Source: Porphyra umbilicalis (lineage: Eukaryota; Rhodophyta; Bangiophyceae; Bangiales; Bangiaceae). From it: a DNA stretch of 64,000 nucleotides. Under the pieces are notes generated by a model, which saw only the letters and a list, made by a program, of their open reading frames with translations, had not been told where the DNA came from and searched no databases. Position 1 is the first letter of the stretch. Each line of letters begins with the position of its first letter. Below are positions 41,354-49,660 of this stretch, piece after piece. The position numbers and the translations under genes are program-made. The DNA is taken from assembly GCA_002049455.2 (NCBI GenBank), contig KV918912.1, forward strand, positions 113,307 to 177,306, given 5' to 3'.

Positions 41354-41772
41354 TGTTGGACTGTGATGCTCGTCGCCGACTTCACTGGCGGTTTGCGAAT
41401 GGATGATGGTCGGTGACCCTCATGGTACCCCACATGGTACATTTGCAATACGTGGTCAAGCTGCACACATTCGTGTTGGGTCATCTTGGGGCGTTACTTT
41501 TGGCATGATTTGGATTTTGATCTTCGCTTTGCTCTAGTGGCTTTTCATTTGGTGAGTGATTCGATTTGGTGCGAGGGCGTGGGCGTCGGTGTGGGCGCGA
41601 GAGGAGGGAGGACTTGGGCCAGTGGGGACTATTTGAGAGGTGCTCTCGGTTGGGAGAGGCGGGCGAACCTTAGGACAACCGACAAAGCGCGTTCGCACAC
41701 ACACACACAAGCTCAAGCCACTCAACCACTTCACCGTGGTCCCTTAACCCCTATTCCCACTGCGATACAACA
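41354..41772 (+). repeat. 3' LTR of copia A2
   Basis: 419 bp, starts TGTTGGACTG, ends ACAACA, then TSD AAACC. Diverged from the A2 5' LTR at roughly 7% of sites in the first 120 bp by eye. Confidence 0.95.
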
Positions 41773-41777
41773 AAACC

Positions 41778-43105
41778 GAGGCCTACTTGGCTTCGATCAG
41801 AAAGGATATCCGGCGGGACAAGGCCAAGGACCCAAGGCGGTTCCGACTTTGTGGCAGTGACTACGACACCATCGGTGCGGTCAGAAACCGGTTGCCTGTC
41901 GCCAACGACTACGTTCTACCCCTAGTTTTCAATGACATCGCGCTCAATGTGCCGATCCTCCTGGTTCTCGACACCCTTGATTTGCATCACATCTCCGTGA
42001 ATATTGTCAGTAATCGCTTGGTTTGCGTCAACGAGGGCGTGGCAGTGTCATTGGTGCGCAGGTTCGGTCACATCTTCCTCGACTGGGGCTCTGAGATCCT
42101 GTAAACCTCCCCGGAGCTGCAGCGCATCCGCAAGCACTTCTACCACGCCAAGCCTGAGCACCTCTACTTCCTCATGCGCAGAGCCAAGGTCAAGCGGGCG
42201 ACGCCTGAGACCCTACGGCAGCTGAAGGACGTGACCGAGGCCTGCGATATTTGTAAACCGCCTTCGAACGAGCCAAGCCGCCTTCCCGTAGCCATGCCTG
42301 CGGAGGAAATTCGCTTCAACCGGCGGGTGATGGCCGACGTCATGACATTGGCCAAGACGTCGGTGCTTCACGTTGTGTACATGACACGCTGTTCTCAGCG
42401 GCTGTCCTCCTCCGGTACTCGGTGAGATCCAACTCGGTATGGGGGGCTTTCCTCCGTTGCTGGGTGACCGTGTACGCAGGCTATCTCGGGCAGCTGTACC
42501 TTGTTCAGGGCACCAACTTCCAGTCGAGCGAATGGCGGCAGATGATGCGTGATCCGGGCATTGAGGCGGTCGACTCCGGCGTCGAAAGCCACAAATCCCT
42601 TGGTGATGGTGAGCGCTACCACGCCATGCTACGGCACATAGTCCGACTGATCCGAGGATCCCGCCCGAGCATCTATGACAATCGTACGCTCGCGGTTGCC
42701 GTATGGGCCATGTCCCAGACGGCGGGTCCGGCTGGTATATCACCTCAAGCGCTCGTGTTGGGCATTAAACCAAGGATGCCTGTCAAGCCTGCTAACCTTC
42801 CCGGTCATTAAGAGCACTGCAAAGCAATTGCAGAGGCTCGCTCTGATATTCTGAAGCTGGTGGCGCAAGAAAGGCTGATTAAGGTGCGACGACAGCGCGT
42901 TTTCAAGGCAGCAGGCTCGGAGGTGCGCCCCGGCGCACGCGTCCTGGTCTACCGAGAGAACCCCAAGCATTGGGAAAACCCATGTGTCAAAGAGGGAAGT
43001 GACCGAAAGCTCCTATGGCTCAACGTCAAGGACCCGCTAAAACTGTTCTTCATTGCCAAGGTCAATGTGAACAAGCCGCCCATCACGCGTGCTGATGATG
43101 CCTGA
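41778..43105 (+). pseudogene. Element E protease and integrase, broken
   Basis: Protease-like tail (LNVPILLVLDTLDLHHISVN, VRRFGHIFLDW), then zinc-binding HFYHAKPEHLYFLMRRAK with CDIC, then the integrase core: ADVMTLAKTSVLHVVYMT, YLVQGTNFQS (Gln where DQG is usual) and SHKSLGDGERYHAMLRHI with the catalytic Glu, then a tail with RPGARVLVYRENPKHW. TAA at 42102, a frame change near 42400 and a stop at 42809 break it. No RT follows. It would have inserted element cDNA into the host genome. Confidence 0.75.
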
Positions 43106-43200
43106 TGAGGCTGCCCCCCACGCACGCGCAGAAGCGTCGGCGTTACCGCGGACTACCTGCATAATTCCAGGAGTACTTATGCGGCATCGGCTTGTTTGGC

Positions 43201-43531
43201 TGTTCCATTGTCATGCACTGCTGTATATGTGTGATGTATTTACTTGTGCTATCGTATTGAGGGCAGCTCATTTTGGAGCTGAGCTCGGGAAGATTCTTGT
43301 GGGCCCCTCGAGGGGCGTCGCAATTAGTTAGGTCGTGAGAGCGTGTACCTTCGAAGGGAGGGAGCTCCGCCTCGGGAGGTGCGTCGTGGGCGATGTCACT
43401 GCGTTGGCGGGGGTGCGCCTGCAGGCCGTTGTGAGTGAGGCACACGGGCGGGGTTAAGAGGCGACTGGCCTCGCGCCTCAGACCGGTCTCGAGGAAAAAA
43501 ACGCATCCACCCAGCTACCACTTACTTTACA
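43201..43531 (+). repeat. Possible 5' LTR of copia B
   Basis: The right edge (CTTACTTTACA, 43531) is defined by the PBS GGTTATGGGCCCAG that starts at 43532. The left edge at TGTTCC (43201) is only a guess from the TG start, because no second LTR is in the window. Confidence 0.45.
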
Positions 43532-43545
43532 GGTTATGGGCCCAG
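43532..43545 (+). promoter_or_regulatory. Copia B primer-binding site
   Basis: GGTTATGGGCCCAG followed by TGGTCGCTGG; the same half-tRNA-iMet complement as in family A although the coding sequences are very different. Confidence 0.8.
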
Positions 43546-43688
43546 TGGTCGCTGGTGGTAACCGTCGTTTTCCGTGTGGTCGTTGGCGAGACAACGTTGC
43601 TTTGTTCGCGGTGTGTCCCGGCGTCGGGCGGGCGCGTTCTGCTTCCTACGTCGTTAGTGCGACGCTGTGCGGCGCCGAGGTCGTCAAC

Positions 43689-44507
43689 ATGTCCGACCAC
43701 GGCCGCTTTGGCGGCACGCGCTTCGCGCAGCTCGACGACGACTACAAGGTGTGGGAGGCGTACCAGCGTGCCCAGCTCAAGAAGGACAAGCTATTGGCGG
43801 CGGTCGTGACGGACCGCCCGGCTTCTTCGTCGGACGAGAAGAAGTCCGACCCGGTGGTCGAAACGTGGGACGCAATGAACAAGGCGGCGCTGGCGACCAT
43901 CCAGATGTCGGTCAAGCCCGTGCATCTCAACACGGTCACGTCGGTGGACACGGCCATGGAGGCGTGGGACGCGCTCAAGGTCATGTTCGAGGCACGTGAC
44001 ATCGCGCAGCTGCTGCGGCTCAAGGACGAGCCGAGCAGCCTGAAGAAGAGCGGCGACGTGAATATCATCAAGTTCACGTCGCGTGCCAAGATGATCCGGG
44101 ACGAGCATGCCATGCTCGGCAACCCCGTCGACAACAACACGCTCGCGCTGCTTGTCTTATCAGGGCTCCCTGCAGAATACGGGATGCTCAGGATGGTCTT
44201 GGAGAACAAGGAAACCAAGCTCGTTTTTACCGACGTGACGGCGAAGCTGCTTTATGTGGAGCAGCGCAACATTACTGGTGGCTCATCCAAGCCCGCTGGG
44301 GGTGTCAAAGCGCAAGCGTCTGCGGCGGCGGCGCCTAAGAAGCCGTTTGACAAAAAGGCGGTCTTGTGCTTCTCATGCAACAACAAGGGGCACATGCAGC
44401 GCGACTGCAACAAGAAAAGGTGGATGAGGTCAAGGGCAAGAGCAAGCCCGGCGTTGGTGGTCGTGACGGCGGCCAAGGAGGCGGGCCAAAGGCGGGTGCC
44501 GCTCTAG
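43689..44507 (+). CDS. Copia B gag with CCHC knuckle
   Basis: The frame opens at 43536, but ATG 43689 (MSDHGRFGGTRFAQLDDDY) is the likely start because the preceding codons overlap PBS and leader. UBN2-type gag: VVETWDAMNKAALATIQMSV, MEAWDALKVMFEA, LALLVLSGLPAEYGMLRMVL, then the knuckle CFSCNNKGHMQRDC. After the knuckle the downstream pol phase (KVDEVKGKSKP) is at -1, entered at an AAGAAAAGG. This could be programmed frameshifting or a mutation. Confidence 0.85.
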   Translation: MSDHGRFGGTRFAQLDDDYKVWEAYQRAQLKKDKLLAAVVTDRPASSSDEKKSDPVVETWDAMNKAALATIQMSVKPVHLNTVTSVDTAMEAWDALKVMFEARDIAQLLRLKDEPSSLKKSGDVNIIKFTSRAKMIRDEHAMLGNPVDNNTLALLVLSGLPAEYGMLRMVLENKETKLVFTDVTAKLLYVEQRNITGGSSKPAGGVKAQASAAAAPKKPFDKKAVLCFSCNNKGHMQRDCNKKRWMRSRARASPALVVVTAAKEAGQRRVPL

Positions 44508-45214
44508 CCTACACGGCCTCAACCGTTCTGGTCGGAAGCAGCAAGGCTCACGGGAGCACACGCGGGTGATCAACCTGGGTGCTAGACTCTGGCGCAACCA
44601 ACCACATGGCCGCCGGGGATCAGGGATATTCCGTCAGGACGGCGGGAAGCGGGGCCGAGGTCACCTTGGCCAACGGCGAAAAGGTACCCATCAAGGGGCA
44701 CGGCCACGTATCCATGGACGTTGCTGAGAGCAGAACCGAGATGCGAATGGTGCTTGGGAAGGCCATGATCGTGCCGCGCCTGACCAGCGACCTGCTCTCG
44801 GTTCGAACGGTTCACCGCAATTGTGGTGCGGTAGTGTTCGTCGAAAAACGCCTGTTACATCCTCAGCGACGGGGATGCTGTCCATTCGAGTGGAGTGCTC
44901 GAAGAGGCGTCCGTTGTCGGCGAGGTCAAGGACCTAGAGCAAAACGTGCTCAAGGTCACGCCGGTCAAGGCGTCGGCGTGCGCGGCATCGACGCGCATCG
45001 CTGGAAGGGCGGAGCTGTGGCATCGTCGGTACAACCACTTGGGGTTGGCGAACCTCAAGCTGGCTGGCACAATTGTCTACGGAATGCCGTTGTCAGTTGT
45101 AGACGCCAAGCGCGTCATTGGCACTGCTTGCGTGCCATGCGTGGACGGACAGACAGTTCAGGCGCCCAGCCCCCGCTCGTCGACAGTGAAGACCAAGTGC
45201 AAACTGGTGCACAC

Positions 45215-46723
45215 CAGGGGTCGTCATGGATATATTTCCGAGGATTATATCCGTGCATTATATCCGTATCCACTTCGGATACGAGCAGAGGACGTATATC
45301 CCAAATGCAGTATGAGAAAAGGAGAAGAGGATATATCTATCCTGTCTGACAGAAATTGCAAGATTATATCGGATCCGTATCCCAGATATAAGAGTCAGGA
45401 TATTGCTGATCCCCCAATTCTGTCCTCATCGACCAGAAACGGTTTCTGACGGTACGGTTCTTGTGGAACTGGCCATCTATTGGTTGAACGCAGCGGTAAA
45501 CAGCTGCTCAGCACGAATATGAGACGTCCTATTGGCTCTCCCACCGCCACTTCCGTGCAGAACCGAGATCCTTCTTTTTCTTGAGATTTTCTTCCGATCC
45601 TTTCCGTTTCAAGGGAGCAGCCGGCCCGCAATTGTTGGGATATCGAGATTTCCTGGGAGATACGCAGAAAAGTGCAGAAAAACGAAGGCGTCGATTGTGC
45701 GATTGGGGGCCGTACGGGCACATTCTGTAAAGATCAGGCCGAACAGGCACTGCTGTCGGACTGCTCGACCAATGAGAGATCTCCATTCATTGCCGCTCCA
45801 CTACCGTTCCGGGGCGATGAGGACAGAACTGGGGGATCAGCAATACCGGGACATATGTGGCGCTTTACTTTAGAAATCAAAGTTATTTTGTGCAGTGCCG
45901 AACGGAGCTAGGGGCATTAAAAGGTAGAGGCCTCCGGGGCCGCTTGGTTCAGAAATAGCCTACCAACCCATGCGGACTGCCCCTGAGAGAGCGATTTTGT
46001 GCAAGGCTCTCCGTCCAGGTCGAACGTAACTGACATTTGTTCTTGAACAGACACAAGGGCTACGTGACAAGAAGAGAAGCATAAAGATCGCAGGGAGCAC
46101 CATCAGAAAGAGCACGTCAAAGAGCAGAAGGTGTTAGTCTCATCTTGCAAACTCGTCAAGCCTCATAATATGAGAATTCTAAAACAAAGCGCCACATATA
46201 CGGTTATGAGACTTCCCGCGCCTGGAGAATTTCAGTTCAATACAGTGGACCTCTCTTTTCGCGTGCCGACAATCGGGGGATTAAAGTCCGAACATTTGGC
46301 AGCGACAAGCGGCGATCCAGCGACTCGACCCGATTGCGTTGTTGTCAGTGTGTAACACGAGATTCAAAACGGTAATTCTGACGTCCGTTTACTCAAACGG
46401 CGGGGAACCGCCTTGACGAGGCCCGTTGGTGCGATGAAATCAAGTGTGGATTCCAAGTCGCACTGACGTCCATTCAGCACTCAAATGACGGCTGGATGGC
46501 GTTCTTCTTGCGCCCTAATTGAGCTGTCTGTCGGATTTGGAATATTATAATCGAATTCAATAATCGTATCCAGATACGAATATGATCTTCTGAAATATCC
46601 GGTTCCGGAAGCAGATATCCTCATCCGGATCTCAGCTGAGGGAGTTCTGCGTAATCAGATACGAAGGATCGGCGTATATCCGTATCCTATGACGGCCCCA
46701 AAAGCATATTCTGACAACCCCTG
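45215..46723. mobile_element. Non-autonomous hAT-like element (1,509 bp) in copia B
   Basis: TSD GTGCACAC at 45207-45214 and 46724-46731. Ends CAGGGGTCGTCATGGATA and CATATTCTGACAACCCCTG, inverse at the outer bases. Interior AT-rich with many ATATCCGTAT words, no transposase. It carries a second element (45403-45843) nested inside. Confidence 0.93.
45403..45843. mobile_element. 441-bp TIR element with TA duplication
   Basis: Near-perfect 29-bp TIR (left TTGCTGATCCCCCAATTCTG, with one mismatch at the right end) ending CCTCATCG, flanked by TA on both sides (45401-45402, 45844-45845). The TA duplication suggests the Tc1/mariner group, but the termini are not ones I can name. Same family as 18273-18671. 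Confidence 0.9.
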
Positions 46724-47308
46724 GTGCACACCGACATAGGTGGCCCTCTCACTGAGTCGCTGGGAGGCACCCTCTACATCATGAGGGCGCTGGAAGACTC
46801 AACGGGGTTCATCACGGCTACACCACAAGGGCACTACGTCTGAGATGACGGCGCCGTTCAAGCTGCAGCAGAACGGCACGGCGGAGCGGGTGAACCGCAC
46901 GCTGATGGAGCGCGTGTGTGCTGCCCTGCTTGACGCCGTTGCGGAGTAAGAGCTCTAGGCCGAGGCGTTGGCCTCCGTCGTCCATGTGCCCAACCGATCT
47001 CTCAAGGCGGGGCTCGATGTATCGCCGCTTGAGGCGCTGACGGGTCGACGCCCCAGAATCGCGGGATTCCGCGTTTTGGGGGAGCCGGGCGTGGGCGATC
47101 AAGCCGAAGAAGCAGCAGCGCAAGCTGGAGCAGAAGACCGCCGTCCGCCGCTTTGTCCGCTACACTGTCGGTGGCAAGGCCTACCGCATCCTTGAGGACG
47201 TGACAAACCAAGTATTCGAGCGTCGGGACGTGCTGATGGAGGAGAACCCGGCAAAGGTCGAGACGTGAGCAGCCGGGTCAAGTGCTGGTCCCCGGCTGAC
47301 TGCGGCAT

Positions 47309-48940
47309 ATGACGGCGTCAAGGATGCCGCCACGGAAGGGGCAATGGACATGCTCGGCGCAGAATGCGGGCGAGAGGGCGAGTACTCCTCCGACGACACC
47401 TCTGACAGCGACAACGAATTCAGTCCTCCTTCCCCCACAGCCATGCCTCACCCTCCGCTTCCACGGCGCCGCCAGTGCGGCAAGCAAGAATCTGTCGTGG
47501 CTTAGCGGTAGCGCCCGCCGCACGCCCGCCACCACGCGCCAGCGACCCCCCCCCACCGGCGTGCGTGGCCTCCGTGGCGCCGTCCCCGCCGGGGCCGTGG
47601 ACATGCGCTGGGTCAAGGACAATATTGACAAGGTCAAGGCAAACGTCACCGCCCGCGCTGTCGCTGTAGATGTTGACACAGCCGTCTCCCTCTACGACGC
47701 CTACCTCGCCCTCGTCACCGCTACGGACGACGCGCGCCGGCAGCGTAATTTGGTTGCGAGCCGCATGAAAATCGAGGCGGCCAAAATGACGCCTGACGTC
47801 CGCGCCGAGGTCATCGCTCAAGGTAAAGCCCTCAAGGCGTCCGTCACAAGCTTGGAGAGCCGCCTCGCGCAAGCGGAATCGGCTTTCGTTGCTGAGGCTG
47901 CCAAACTCCCTAATCGCACCCACCCCGACGTGCCACTCGGCGCAGAGGACGCAGCCACGACGCTGCGGACCGTCGGGGCACCCCGAGATTTTCCGGCGGA
48001 CGGTATGGCGCCGCGCTCGCACGTGGACATTGGCGCAGACCTCGATTTGTTTGATTTTGAGGCTGCCGCGCGAGTGGCCGGCAACAAGTTCTACTACCTC
48101 AAAAACGCCGGCGCACTCTTGGAAATAGCACTAATCAACTGGTCCATGACCTTTGTCGCGGGCCGCGGCTTTACACCTATGACCGCCCCGGATTTGGCAC
48201 GAGAAGACGTCGTCGCCGGGTGTGGCTTTGCGCCCCGCGGGGAGGCGTCGCAGGTTTACCGGCTGGAAGAGTCGGATTTGTGCTTAGTCGGCACAGCCGA
48301 GATTCCCCTCGGCGGTATGTACGCGGGGCAGGTATTGACTTCCAAGCAGCTGCCGATGCGCCTAGCCGCCTTCTCCCACTGCTTCCGGCGAGAGGTTGGC
48401 TCTGCGGGAACCGCAACGCGCGGCCTCTACCGTGTGCATCAGTTCTCCAAGGTCGAACTCTTCGTCATTGCGCGGCCCGAGGACAGCGAAGCCATCCACA
48501 AGGAGCTCCTCGGCCTCGAGGAGGCGATGTTCACCGCGCTTGGCCTCTGCTACCGCGTTCTCGACATGCCTAGTGGGGACCTCGGCAACCCGGCGTACCG
48601 CAAGTTTGACATTGAAGCGTGGATGCCGGGCCGCGGGATTGGGGGGGGCTGGGGCGAGATTTCCTCCGCCTCAAACTGCACAGACTTCCAGGCACGACGC
48701 CTCGGCATCCGCTATCGCGAAGAGTCTTCAGACGACGAGGCCGCTGCAGGCAGCCGGGACGCCTCCGTCGGCGGCAAGGGGGCGACTCGCTACGCCCACA
48801 CCCTCAATGCCACGGCCTGTGCCGTACCACGGATGATTGTCGCCATTTTGGAAAACAACGTCCAAGCCGACGGAAGCGTGAGGGTGCCTGACGTGCTCCG
48901 CCCGTTTATGGGCGGGCTTGACGTAATTCGGCAGAGCTAG
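47309..48940 (+). CDS. serS: Seryl-tRNA synthetase, bacterial/organellar type
   Basis: Charges tRNA-Ser with serine using ATP. 543 codons from the first ATG. The conserved protein starts at about residue 99 (MRWVKDNIDKVKANV, ATG 47603), so the rest is a leader, suggesting import into plastid or mitochondrion. An N-terminal coiled-coil tRNA-binding arm (residues about 130-205) is followed by class II motif 1 (GRGFTPMTAPDL), the serine-site TAEIPL, motif 2 (CFRREVGSAGTATRGLYRVH) and motif 3 (ACAVPRMIVAILEN), all complete. A short Asp/Ala/Gly insertion lies between RYREE and RYAHTLN. The first ~45 codons from 47309 overlap copia B acidic-linker sequence in another phase, and TTCCCCCACAG just before 47444 looks like a splice acceptor, so the true N-terminus probably joins there. 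Confidence 0.93.
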   Translation: MTASRMPPRKGQWTCSAQNAGERASTPPTTPLTATTNSVLLPPQPCLTLRFHGAASAASKNLSWLSGSARRTPATTRQRPPPTGVRGLRGAVPAGAVDMRWVKDNIDKVKANVTARAVAVDVDTAVSLYDAYLALVTATDDARRQRNLVASRMKIEAAKMTPDVRAEVIAQGKALKASVTSLESRLAQAESAFVAEAAKLPNRTHPDVPLGAEDAATTLRTVGAPRDFPADGMAPRSHVDIGADLDLFDFEAAARVAGNKFYYLKNAGALLEIALINWSMTFVAGRGFTPMTAPDLAREDVVAGCGFAPRGEASQVYRLEESDLCLVGTAEIPLGGMYAGQVLTSKQLPMRLAAFSHCFRREVGSAGTATRGLYRVHQFSKVELFVIARPEDSEAIHKELLGLEEAMFTALGLCYRVLDMPSGDLGNPAYRKFDIEAWMPGRGIGGGWGEISSASNCTDFQARRLGIRYREESSDDEAAAGSRDASVGGKGATRYAHTLNATACAVPRMIVAILENNVQADGSVRVPDVLRPFMGGLDVIRQS

Positions 48941-49147
48941 CTAGCTCGCGCGTGTGTCCCTTTTAAATCACTATGTTGTTTCCATCCGTTCATGCATTCC
49001 AAATTTAGTAAGCCTTAAACTTGCAACAATCACGAAACTTCTACAAAGACCTCTCCGAATCGACCTTAAATGTTACCCAAGTGCGTCTCCTACTGCTCGG
49101 GCTGTCGCCCCGTTTGAATATCCCACCTCGACGGCCTACAAAACAGA
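48941..49147. other. Intergenic, synthetase 3' side and promoter region
   Basis: About 200 bp, AT-richer than the surroundings, between two plus-strand genes. It must hold the synthetase 3' end and possibly the promoter of the next gene. No AATAAA or TATA box is convincing. Confidence 0.5.
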
Positions 49148-49660
49148 TTGCAGTTTCGCCACCCTTTGCAAATTACCCGTCTGCGGTATATCGGGTCGCC
49201 CTCCTCCCCGCTCGCTCTGCACGCAACTGTGACGGTATCTTCTCCCTCGAACTGCGGCGCCTCTTCCTGCACCACTCCCGTCTCCTGCGCTGCGGCCGTC
49301 ATGCACAAAACGGTCGTGATCAACGTTGTCGGCCTTTCCGCTGACCTAGTCGGAATCCACACTCCCCACCTTTCCGCATGGATAGACGGCCGCTCAACCG
49401 TTCGATCACCAGAGCCCACAACACCAACCCACCCTCCGACGGTCGGGCCCGCCCGCCGCGCATTCATCCGCCCCGTTCTACCCGCCGTAACCTGTTCAGT
49501 TCAGGCCACCTACCTCACCGGCAAACATCCAACCGACCACGGTATCGTCGGCGGTAGCCAGAAGGAGGACGAGGACGGCGTCGGTGGCTCGACACCCGCA
49601 GCTGATCAAGCACCTGCGGCCAGTGACATCGTCGCACCGGGCCTCGTCGTTAGCATTACG
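49148..49660 (+). pseudogene. Type I phosphodiesterase/alkaline-phosphatase-family gene, 5' fragment
   Basis: From ATG 49301 the protein begins HKTVVINVVGLSADLVGIHT, then AFIRPVLPAVTCSVQATYLT and GKHPTDHGIVGG. This is the N-terminus of the type I phosphodiesterase/nucleotide pyrophosphatase (alkaline-phosphatase-fold) family: metal-site region first, then the nucleophile Thr in AVTCSVQAT. The frame is open upstream to 49148, which could be a leader. About 90 of the roughly 400-500 residues usual for the family are present. The frame then reads through unrelated residues into truncated copia A3 at about 49660. The rest of the gene is not in the window. An intron after GIVGG cannot be excluded. 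Confidence 0.75.

Larger units (their letters stand above)
36820..41772 (+). mobile_element. Ty1/copia element A2, full length
   Basis: 4,953 bp with LTRs 36820-37237 and 41354-41772 (TGTTGG...CAACA) and TSD AAACC on both sides (36815-36819, 41773-41777). PBS GGTTATGGGCCCAG directly follows the 5' LTR (37238-37251). Polypurine tract AAGCAAGGAGGAG (41341-41353) directly precedes the 3' LTR. Inserted in element E. Confidence 0.97.
34108..43105 (+). mobile_element. Decayed copia-like element E, split by A2
   Basis: Gag and CCHC at 34360-36173 and protease plus integrase at 41778-43105 belong to one element. The reading phase of the left part continues without a break into the right part when A2 and one TSD are ignored. 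A 243-bp hAT MITE (36204-36446) also sits in it. No LTR or RT was found, so it is truncated after integrase. It belongs to the copia-like group with VLVYRE..W integrase tails familiar from fungi and oomycetes. Confidence 0.7.
44570..47266 (+). pseudogene. Copia B protease-integrase, split and broken
   Basis: Protease WVLDSGATNHMAAGDQGY (44576 on); GAG-pre-integrase ELWHRRYNHLGLANLKLAG and CVPCVDGQ (about 45010-45160); integrase start KCKLVHT just before the hAT-like insertion and DIGGPLTES just after it (46732). Then LQQNGTAERVNRTLMERVCA (catalytic Glu region, about 46861). The middle of the core with the second Asp is missing. Stops at 46842, 46947 and 47268 and a frame change near 44860 add to the damage. 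An acidic tail in the same phase (DGVKDAATEGAMDM, YSSDDTSDSDNEF) reaches about 47440. Confidence 0.8.
43532..47440 (+). mobile_element. Truncated copia element B
   Basis: PBS, gag, protease, GAG-pre-integrase and part of integrase, then an acidic linker (to about 47440) typical of the copia integrase-RT boundary. RT, RNase H and the 3' LTR are absent, because the sequence passes directly into seryl-tRNA synthetase. A 1,509-bp hAT-like element (45215-46723) splits integrase. Confidence 0.8.
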
